DNA of 64,000 nucleotides from Akkermansiaceae bacterium (GTDB lineage Bacteria > Verrucomicrobiota > Verrucomicrobiia > Verrucomicrobiales > Akkermansiaceae): positions 1-64,000 of the forward strand of contig CAJJBR010000045.1 in NCBI GenBank assembly GCA_905182475.1. Reading direction: 5' to 3'. The notes beneath the pieces were generated by a model that was not told where the DNA came from, searched no databases, and saw nothing but the letters and a program-made list of their open reading frames with translations. The position numbers and the translations under genes are program-made. Of this stretch, positions 56,628 to 64,000 are shown piece after piece. The number at the start of each line of letters is the position of its first letter. Position 1 is the first letter of the stretch.

Positions 56628-58610
56628 CTAACCTGCTGTTCCGAAATTCCGTGCTGGAATCGCAGGTTCGTCTTTGGATTTTTTCGGGAGGCAAAGGAGG
56701 GCTTCACTGACGAGGAAGAAGAGGACGGCGATGAGGAAGGCGCGCCACATGTCGGTGGAGAGGGAGGGGTCTGAGGCTTGGCCTGCTTGGTCGAGGAGCC
56801 GGTAGTTGGTGCCTTCGAGCATGGTATCTAGCTCTTCTTTTCCGGCGACTAGGAGGTCATCTTCTCTAAGGGGGCGGTTGATGGCGATGGTGCGGTCGCC
56901 GAAGCGAAAGACCCCCGCGTCGCCTTCCGAGGAGTCGGTGGAGAAATCATCGATACGGGTGCGGGTTTCGCCGGCGATGGGATTTGAGCCGTCGGAAGCG
57001 ACTTCCGCGAGGTAGGACGAATCGAAGCGTTCGGCGCCTAGGGCGAGGATGCGTTGGATGGCGGGGAGAAGGACGTCCGCGTCGCCTAGGTTCGACCATG
57101 TGTAGTCCGGGATACTGCCCAGAAGCCAGAGGGTTCCACGGTCTACTATTTTCCTAGTAATAAATGCTTCGCCGTCTTCCCAGCGGGCGAGGACGGCGGC
57201 GTCGCCTTCTGGAATGGCACGTTTGATCGCGCGGAGTCGCTCGGCGGGGATTGGTGCCCCGTCGATGCCGTCGCGGAGAGGGCCGTCGGATTTGTTCCAT
57301 TCCTGGAGGATGAAAAATTTCCCGGTTTCTGCGAGCGTGACGGGTGTCCATTTCATGCCGAGGAAATCACCTGTGGATTCCGCGGGAGTGGGAAGCAAGA
57401 CGAGCTGGCCTCCGCTGCGGAGGAAGGGGGAAAGGACGTTTGCGTTCTCACCAGTGGGCAGGGGCGCAGCCCAGAGGATCATCGCTACATCCGAGGTCGG
57501 CGTGGTGGCGAAAACAGCTGGGTCTATCCTCTCGGCGCTTTGCTTTTCGAAGCCGGGAGGTGCAGCGGCAAGGGCGAGGTATTTTGCGGCTTCACCAGCC
57601 GGGGCAACGATGAGGGTTCTCACTGGTCGTGCCGGGCCGTAGGCGAAGAAGACGGAGTTATCGCGTGGGTTTCCATCGGCGGGAATGGAGATCCAGCCGT
57701 GGCCGGAGCTGCTTTCATCGGAAATTTTGATCCGTTTCTGTAAGGCGAGGGACTGGCCTGGAACCGTTACAGAATCAGTGCTGCGCGCTCCGCCGAGGCT
57801 GGTTGTGACAGGAAGGGAGAGCGATCCGCGGCTTTCTTCGGAGCGGAGGAGTTCGAGATCGAGGAGGAGGCCGTCTGCGGTGCGGCGGGTTCCGAGCAGG
57901 CGCAGGGAGGTGTTCGGCGCGTTGCTGCCGGTGAGGGAAAGGACGCGGACGGCGGGCTTCTCCTGAAGAGACGCGAGGCTTGCCTGGACGGCGGCCCAGC
58001 GTTGGTCACTGGGTTGCCAGTTTGATGTTTGGAGATCGGAGGCGAGCCAGACTTCCGAGCGACCGGTTGAGCCCGAGAGGACTTCGGTTGCCGTGGTCAT
58101 CAGGGTGGGGAAATCGGCAATAGAATCGGTGGCTGCGGTGGCGGAAATTTCCGCTAGGACGTCGGGGGAGGGGATTTCCTGGGGCTTACCGGATGCACTG
58201 TCGATGAGGACGAGGCGGGGGTTTCCGAGATCCGCCATCGCGTCGCGGACTTTTTGAAGGACGATCTCGCGTTTCGCAGCCTGTCCGTCGCCGGAGCGGA
58301 GTTCCATGGAGGCACTGCGGTCGAGAACGAGAACTACTGTATCTATCGTACCTGCGCCCCAGCCCAAAAGTCCTGAAACAACAGGACGAGCGGCAGCGAA
58401 GGCGAGCGCGGCAATGCCAAGTGCGCGGCAGGTGAGGATGAGGATGTGCTTGAGTTTCTTCTTTCCCCGGGACTCGCGAGTGGCTTTGAGGAGGAACTGC
58501 ATTGCTGCCCACTGCACCGTCTTGTGGCGGCGTTTGTTGAGCAGATGGATGATCACGGGAACGCTCGTGGCGGCGAGGAACCAGAGGAGGAATGGGGTGA
58601 GAAAGGTCAT
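56628..58610 (-). CDS. BatA-like membrane protein with VWA-type domain
   Basis: 660 residues. The start MTFLTPFLLWFLAATSVPVI with IIHLLNKRRHKTVQWAAMQF is the aerotolerance-regulator (BatA) N-terminal domain, followed by a second membrane helix (ILILTCRALGIAALAFAAAR). A von Willebrand-type segment carries the metal-site pattern DRSASM. A glutamine-amidotransferase-like region (about 330-480) and a C-terminal membrane helix (FLIAVLFFLVSEALLCL) complete it. It belongs functionally with the MoxR and DUF58 genes upstream on the same strand. An AT-rich start-associated repeat precedes it. Confidence 0.85.
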   Translation of the reverse strand: MTFLTPFLLWFLAATSVPVIIHLLNKRRHKTVQWAAMQFLLKATRESRGKKKLKHILILTCRALGIAALAFAAARPVVSGLLGWGAGTIDTVVLVLDRSASMELRSGDGQAAKREIVLQKVRDAMADLGNPRLVLIDSASGKPQEIPSPDVLAEISATAATDSIADFPTLMTTATEVLSGSTGRSEVWLASDLQTSNWQPSDQRWAAVQASLASLQEKPAVRVLSLTGSNAPNTSLRLLGTRRTADGLLLDLELLRSEESRGSLSLPVTTSLGGARSTDSVTVPGQSLALQKRIKISDESSSGHGWISIPADGNPRDNSVFFAYGPARPVRTLIVAPAGEAAKYLALAAAPPGFEKQSAERIDPAVFATTPTSDVAMILWAAPLPTGENANVLSPFLRSGGQLVLLPTPAESTGDFLGMKWTPVTLAETGKFFILQEWNKSDGPLRDGIDGAPIPAERLRAIKRAIPEGDAAVLARWEDGEAFITRKIVDRGTLWLLGSIPDYTWSNLGDADVLLPAIQRILALGAERFDSSYLAEVASDGSNPIAGETRTRIDDFSTDSSEGDAGVFRFGDRTIAINRPLREDDLLVAGKEELDTMLEGTNYRLLDQAGQASDPSLSTDMWRAFLIAVLFFLVSEALLCLPKKSKDEPAIPARNFGTAG

Positions 58611-58619
58611 GCTTTGTGG

Positions 58620-58657
58620 GAAACTTTAAACTTTAAACTTTAAATTTCAAACTCCAA
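58620..58657 (-). repeat. AT-rich start-associated repeat before the BatA-like gene
   Basis: Read on the minus strand it is TTGGAGTTTGAAATTTAAAG then TTTAAAGTTTAAAGTTTC, ending nine bases before the ATG at 58610. It has one more TTTAAAG unit than the copy at 19531-19562. Confidence 0.65.
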
Positions 58658-58666
58658 GGGAAGAGA

Positions 58667-58966
58667 TTATTCGGGACGGCTCCTGCGGCGGAGCAGGTCT
58701 CGGATGGATTTAGGATTTCCTCTCTGGGCGAGCACCGCATCGATAAAAATTGTCTCATCGACAATGCGGTAGTAGATCGAGAAAGGAAAAGTTTTTGCCA
58801 GCAAGCGGTGGAGCCCGAAGACGTTCCGATGAAAACCATGATGGATTAGAAGCGAGTCGATGTCGGAACTGATGGAGTCGAAGAAGTAATCGCCAATTCC
58901 CGGTTGTTGCTTCTCGTAGAAAGCATATCCATCGAAGAGGTCTTCCTTCGCCCGATCAAGAACCAC
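58667..58966 (-). CDS. ParE/RelE-family toxin
   Basis: 99 residues from a GTG start. It has the family pattern DRAKEDLFDGYAFYEKQQPG at the N-terminus and the later strand FPFSIYYRIVDETIFIDAVL with the short basic ending typical of ParE. RelE toxins cut mRNA on the ribosome, while ParE toxins poison gyrase; which applies is not clear. The start is five bases after the antitoxin stop, a usual toxin-antitoxin layout. Confidence 0.8.
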   Translation of the reverse strand: MVLDRAKEDLFDGYAFYEKQQPGIGDYFFDSISSDIDSLLIHHGFHRNVFGLHRLLAKTFPFSIYYRIVDETIFIDAVLAQRGNPKSIRDLLRRRSRPE

Positions 58967-58971
58967 GATTT

Positions 58972-59193
58972 TTACACCATTCTTGCTCTCAGTTCATTTT
59001 TCACCTGGTTCCAGTCTTCGTAAATAGCGTCACCCGATTCGATGAGTTTCATGCGTTCGTCGAGAACCGGTTCATGCCACGCGGGGGGGGGCTCAAGCTC
59101 GAAAGTATCGTGGAGACTGGACCAAAGTGCTTCCATTACTGCCAGCTTTTCCGTTGTCGATAGTGTCGGAATGATTTCGCAGACGTTGGACAT
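58972..59193 (-). CDS. Antitoxin, addiction module component family
   Basis: The ATG at 59193 gives 73 residues (MSNVCEIIPTLSTTEKLAVM); a longer frame to 59319 has no conserved start. It has LSTTEKLAVMEALWSSL and the ending of the family of putative addiction-module components (PPPAWHEPVLDERMKLIESG). It precedes and would neutralise the ParE-like toxin. Confidence 0.8.
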   Translation of the reverse strand: MSNVCEIIPTLSTTEKLAVMEALWSSLHDTFELEPPPAWHEPVLDERMKLIESGDAIYEDWNQVKNELRARMV

Positions 59194-59629
59194 GGGATTA
59201 GAATAGCATCGCGGGAGGGATTGGCGAGGAGATAGGGAGCTGGAATTCCTTTGTGCTTTATCGGGGCAAGGTCCACCTTTTTCCCGAATTCCAGAACAAC
59301 GTGAACGACGAACTCTCATTTATTTTCAATATCCCGGCGACCGATCCTTTGGGAAAGCTGGCCCTGACCGGGAAATTCCGCGCCATGGAGGAGCAGGTGG
59401 TTTTGCATTACTGGCGAGCCTTCGAAATTTCCCACTAGAGGCTTGTAATCGACGGCTTTGAGGTGATTGAAATCCTTAACCCATCCGCTCGTGTCCTAGG
59501 CTGTTCTGGCTCCCCATTCCTCTCCAAGCTCTTCTGCGGAACAAATCTGAAAAATAGAAAATATGCTTAAGAGGCAAATGAAGAAATGAGGCAGTTTCAC
59601 GATGGGCGATATTTTCCGGCGCAAGTCTG
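59194..59629. other. Intergenic region with an unclear plus-strand fragment
   Basis: 59253-59438 (+) can be read as a 61-residue frame containing NNVNDELSFIFNIPATDPLG, which looks coding-like but has no recognised family or clear ribosome binding site. The rest of the gap shows nothing notable. Confidence 0.3.
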
Positions 59630-60529
59630 TTAGTGCTTCGCTTTCGGGAGACGGGCGGTGAGGAACTCGCGGAGGAGGGGCTCCAAAGGGGCGTCGGTGG
59701 TGACGAGCTGATAGTCGGCGGAGGCGTCGTGGGCTTTTTCGCGGACGTTTTTGAGAAAATCTTTAAGCGCGGTCTGGTATTCGTCGGCGATGAGGTTTGG
59801 CTCGGCAACGATGGAGGTGCCGTCCTCTAGATCGACGAAGCGCTGAGGTCGGTCGAAATTGAAGCCGATCTCCTGCGGATCCATGAGGTGGAAGAGGGAG
59901 ATGTCGTGCTTGCGGTAGCGGAGGTGCTGGAGGGCTTCGGAGAGTTCCTCGGTATCGGTGAAGAAATCGGAGAGGATGACGACGAAGGCGCGCTGACTGA
60001 TCTTTTCCGCGATGACGTGCAGGGCTTCGAGGAGGCCGGTTTCGCCGGATGGCTCGATCTCTTCTATCGTGCTGAAGAAGCGCTCCAGGTGGGCGGCTCG
60101 GCGCGAGGGGGGCACCTCGAGGTGGAGCTTGTCGGTGCAGATCGAAAGGCCTGCGGCGTCACCTTGGTTGACGAGAAGGTAAGCCAACGATGCGGCGATG
60201 CGGCGGGCGTATTCGATTTTCGTCACCTGTCCGGGGCTACTGAAATTCATCGAGCCTGAGGCATCGATGACGAAGTAGGCACGGAGGTTCGTATCGGCTT
60301 CGAATTCTTTGATGTAGAATCGGTCGGAGCGGGCGAAGGCTTTCCAGTCAAGGCGGCGGGTGTCATCACCGGGCACATATTTCCGGTATTCGGCGAATTC
60401 TACGGAGGAGCCACGGTGAGGTGAGCGATGTTTCCCTGCGACGTTTCCCATCATGGGAACGCGGGACTCGATGGGGAGGGAGCCGAGGCGGGATAACAAT
60501 TCGCTGTCGATGAAAGAGTGAGTGCTCAT
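59630..60529 (-). CDS. DUF58 domain protein (MoxR-associated VWA-like)
   Basis: 299 residues. The DUF58 core motif appears as VEFAEYRKYVPGDDTRRLDW then KAFARSDRFYIKEFE, with a VWA metal site VIDASGSM and later VVILSDFFTD. DUF58 proteins work with MoxR ATPases, probably in maturation of envelope or metalloprotein complexes. It lies in the order MoxR, small membrane protein, DUF58, then BatA-like. Confidence 0.92.
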   Translation of the reverse strand: MSTHSFIDSELLSRLGSLPIESRVPMMGNVAGKHRSPHRGSSVEFAEYRKYVPGDDTRRLDWKAFARSDRFYIKEFEADTNLRAYFVIDASGSMNFSSPGQVTKIEYARRIAASLAYLLVNQGDAAGLSICTDKLHLEVPPSRRAAHLERFFSTIEEIEPSGETGLLEALHVIAEKISQRAFVVILSDFFTDTEELSEALQHLRYRKHDISLFHLMDPQEIGFNFDRPQRFVDLEDGTSIVAEPNLIADEYQTALKDFLKNVREKAHDASADYQLVTTDAPLEPLLREFLTARLPKAKH

Positions 60530-60575
60530 TTGGGTTGGCTTTTTGAGTAAGGAATGAGGACGAAGAATGAGAGCG

Positions 60576-60875
60576 CTAGACTTGAGAGATTGCGTAGATA
60601 GTAATTCCCCATGTGCCTAGCAGGCCGATAAGAACACCTGAGATCAAAATCCACCAAATGTTTAATCTGGTAAGACTGTAGCCGACAAGACACGCAGTCG
60701 CCGGAATAGACAAAATCATCAAGCCTTCTAGGGTTACAGGTAAATCTAAGATGACTCTGCTTAGAAGTTTGAGGCCGCCGATGTTTAGAATGACGACGAT
60801 CAATGTCAGAACGGCACCCAAGCCTGCTACGAGGCATCTCGTTGAGGGCTTCGTTTCCGCCATAATTGCTTCCAT
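60576..60875 (-). CDS. Small membrane protein between MoxR and DUF58 genes
   Basis: 99 residues with three hydrophobic segments (CLVAGLGAVLTLIVVILNIG, LEGLMILSIPATACLVGYSL, WWILISGVLIGLLGTWGITI). The start could be Met1 (60875) or Met5. No homolog recognised. Position in the Bat-like cluster suggests a partner of the MoxR/DUF58 system, by context only. Confidence 0.6.
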   Translation of the reverse strand: MEAIMAETKPSTRCLVAGLGAVLTLIVVILNIGGLKLLSRVILDLPVTLEGLMILSIPATACLVGYSLTRLNIWWILISGVLIGLLGTWGITIYAISQV

Positions 60876-60946
60876 TGTGTTCGTGTCTTCTACTCAAATT
60901 TGTATTTAACCTTCGAATAGAAAAATAGAGATCAACGTGGTGCTGT

Positions 60947-62032
<1,086 letters not shown>

Positions 62033-62264
62033 AGATAAAATAATTCTTTGCAGAAACTACGAGGCATGTCGGGTTTGTCGAGAAGGGATGCCGAGTAAGA
62101 GGAAACTAGTGTTTGTGAATCGAGTTTTCATAAAAAATCGGGGTTTGAATGATATTTTTTTCCATTTCCGGCTTGCCAGTGTTCGGGCTTCTGCTAAATC
62201 ACCCGCCCTGCGGGGCTTCCGGAAAGTTACGGATCGCCTCGCTTCACGTGAACTCCCGCAACAA

Positions 62265-62633
62265 ATGGCACGCATTCTAGGCATCGAAATCCCCAACGAG
62301 AAGCGCATCGAAGCTTCTCTTACTTACATGTTCGGCATCGGCAGCTCTTCAGCTAGTCGCATTCTCGAACACGCCGGCATTGATCCGGATATCCGCACCG
62401 GTCAACTTACTGAAGACCAGCTCGTCAAGATCTCGCAAGTGATCCAAGCCGAGTCCATCATGGTCGAAGGCGATCTCCGCCGTGAACGCGCTTCCCAGTT
62501 GAAGCGCCTCACTTCCATCAACTGCTATCGCGGTATCCGCCACAAGCGCGGCCTTCCCGTCCGAGGCCAACGCACACGCACCAACGCTCGTACCCGCAAG
62601 GGCAAGAAGAAGACCGTTGGCGTTAAGAAGTAA
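62265..62633 (+). CDS. rpsM: 30S ribosomal protein S13
   Basis: The ATG at 62265 ([19 protein letters not shown]) gives 122 residues. It has [19 protein letters not shown] and the C-terminal [18 protein letters not shown]. An open frame back to 61857 is the reverse of moxR and not part of the protein. First gene of the alpha cluster; map, its usual upstream neighbour, lies 32.5 kb away. Confidence 0.95.
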   Translation: MARILGIEIPNEKRIEASLTYMFGIGSSSASRILEHAGIDPDIRTGQLTEDQLVKISQVIQAESIMVEGDLRRERASQLKRLTSINCYRGIRHKRGLPVRGQRTRTNARTRKGKKKTVGVKK

Positions 62634-62695
62634 CAAGCGAGTTACGGAGTAACATTTTAGGGAGAGTTTGAAGCTTTCCTTACAGATCCAGACAT

Positions 62696-63385
62696 ATGTC
62701 CGAAGAAACAAACAAAACAGAAGCTGAAGAAGTAGCGGTTCCCGCTGCCGAGGCCAAACCCGAAACCCCTGCCGCCGCTCCAGAAGCAAAGCAGGAACAA
62801 GAATCCGCAAAGACGGATGAAGCATCCGCAAAAACGGATACCACATCCGCAAAAACGGATGAAGCACCTGCCACCAAGGCAGATGATGCGAAGAAAGCCG
62901 CTCCTGCTGGTGAAGCACCTGCGGCTCCCGCCCTCAATCCAGATGGCACCCCGAAGAAAGAGCAGAAGAAGGATATCTTCGCTGAAATCGGTGGTGGCGA
63001 GGAAGAGATCAAGATCCACAAGGCGAAAGGTTCGAAGAACATCGCTCGCGGTATCGTTCACGTGACGGCTACGTTCAACAACACACTTGTCAGTGTGACT
63101 GATCCGAGCGGCAACTCCATCGGCTGGTCGAGCGCCGGCAAGATGGGCTTCAAAGGTTCCCGGAAAAGTACGGCATACGCCGCGCAGGTTGTTTCTCAAG
63201 ACGCATGCCGCCAAGGTATGGGTCACGGCTTAAAAGAAGTCGACGTCCGCGTTAAAGGTCCCGGCTCCGGCCGTGAAGCTGCAGTCCGTGCCGTCCAAGG
63301 TCTCGGACTCGACATTCTCTCGATCCGCGACGTCACCCCGATCCCGCACAACGGTTGCCGCCCTAAGAAAGCTCGCCGCGTTTAA
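62696..63385 (+). CDS. rpsK: 30S ribosomal protein S11 with about 100-residue N-terminal extension
   Basis: The S11 core begins near residue 105 ([20 protein letters not shown]) and ends with [20 protein letters not shown] in slightly different form ([20 protein letters not shown]). Total length is 229 against about 129 usually. The extension is Glu/Ala/Lys-rich and includes a threefold 7-residue repeat (SAKTDE). The first ATG at 62696 is the only reasonable start, because no ATG occurs just before the core. Confidence 0.93.
   Translation: MSEETNKTEAEEVAVPAAEAKPETPAAAPEAKQEQESAKTDEASAKTDTTSAKTDEAPATKADDAKKAAPAGEAPAAPALNPDGTPKKEQKKDIFAEIGGGEEEIKIHKAKGSKNIARGIVHVTATFNNTLVSVTDPSGNSIGWSSAGKMGFKGSRKSTAYAAQVVSQDACRQGMGHGLKEVDVRVKGPGSGREAAVRAVQGLGLDILSIRDVTPIPHNGCRPKKARRV
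62801..62863 (+). repeat. Three 21-bp tandem repeats inside rpsK
   Basis: Units at 62801-62821, 62822-62842 and 62843-62863 share ATCCGCAAAAACGGAT (first unit has one change) and code for [14 protein letters not shown] and TSAKTDE. Each core is itself a palindrome (ATCCG...CGGAT). Confidence 0.85.
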
Positions 63386-63420
63386 TCCAACATTTTAAAC
63401 ACTTAACTTTCCCAGACTCA

Positions 63421-64000
63421 TGGCACGTTATACAGGTCCCCGCACCAAAATCTCCCGCCGCTTCGGCGTAGCCCTTTTCGGCCCTTCCAAATCCTTGGAA
63501 CGCCGTAATTTCCCACCAGGCCAGCACGGTGTCCGTGCAGGTCGTAAGAAGAAGTCGGAATACTCCGTCGCTCTCGGTGAAAAGCAAAAGCTCCGTTTCC
63601 AATACGGTGTCCTCGAGAAGCAATTCCGCGGATACTACCAGGAAGCAGCCCGCCGCCGTGGTATCACCGGTGTCATCATGCTCCAGCTTCTTGAATGTCG
63701 CCTCGACAACATCTGCTTCCGCGCAGGCTTCGGCAATTCCCGCCAAGCCGCTCGCCAGATGGTTAACCACGGCCACGTTCTCGTGAACGGCACATGCGTT
63801 GATATCGCAAGCTATCAAGTGAAGCCGGGTGACAAGATCAAGGTTGGTGCAAAGCCATCTTCCCAGCAGCTTGCTCTGCGCATGCTCGATCTCACCCAAG
63901 CCGTTCCAGCATCGGACTGGCTCGAAGTGGAACGCGAGAAAATGGAATGCATCATGTCACGCATCCCTGAGCGTTCCGAGATCGACCCACAGGTCAACGA
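63421..64000 (+). CDS. rpsD: 30S ribosomal protein S4 (3' end beyond the window)
   Basis: Starts MARYTGPRTKISRRFGVALF with the conserved NFPPGQHGVR; the S4 RNA-binding domain is visible as LECRLDNICFRAGFGNSRQA and HGHVLVNGTCVDIASYQV. 193 of about 203-210 residues are seen. No N-terminal zinc cysteines. Primary 16S binder; in some bacteria represses the alpha operon. Confidence 0.95.

Overview
The window looks like a chromosomal segment of a Verrucomicrobiota (PVC group) bacterium. The clues are two giant proteins joining a ThuA domain, a PVC-type dehydrogenase, helical repeats and a C-terminal cytochrome c; traces of sulfatase, PhoX-like and BNR-like genes; a formylglycine-generating-enzyme-like protein; and long low-complexity tails on ribosomal proteins. 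The organism call is an inference from gene content. No rRNA or CRISPR array was seen.

Layout. 1-7412: end of a cytochrome c gene, then a tightly overlapping five-gene Yej/Opp-type peptide importer operon. 7413-12660: a patchwork with a decayed pntB end, a BNR-like fragment, an intact YheT-type hydrolase, tRNA-Arg(CCT), a PhoX fragment, a small conserved gene, tRNA-Met(CAT), the tail of a sulfatase gene and a secreted trypsin-like protease. 13177-29766: the str, S10 and spc ribosomal clusters run together (rpsL to rplO, secY, adk, map), interrupted once by a gene for a secreted coiled-coil protein between rpsS and rplV. rpsN and rpmD are absent from their usual places. 29868-34583: metalloprotease and FGE-like genes on the minus strand, a 627 bp inverted-repeat element and a PhoD-like phosphatase. 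34980-45787: lepA, an ATP-grasp and lipid-acyltransferase neighbourhood with a damaged acyltransferase, recQ, a RodZ-like gene and bamA. 45883-56383: a truncated AraC regulator, a tandem duplication of the ThuA/dehydrogenase/cytochrome gene with its structured upstream repeats, and a secreted beta-helix protein. 56628-62032: a minus-strand MoxR / DUF58 / BatA-like group with a ParE-type toxin-antitoxin pair inside it. 62265-64000: rpsM, rpsK and the start of rpsD, the alpha operon, 32.5 kb away from map.

How the parts relate. The translation genes form one long co-directional block with short gaps and probably a main promoter before rpsL. Envelope functions recur: SecY, BamA, RodZ-like, a peptide importer, lipid acylation and many secreted proteins. 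The accessory stretches contain many broken genes, inverted repeats and paralogous duplications, while the core genes are intact. An AT-rich, roughly 30 bp repeat lies directly upstream of four unrelated start codons (19572 gene, secY, map and the BatA-like gene). It is the most unusual genome-wide-looking signal in the window.
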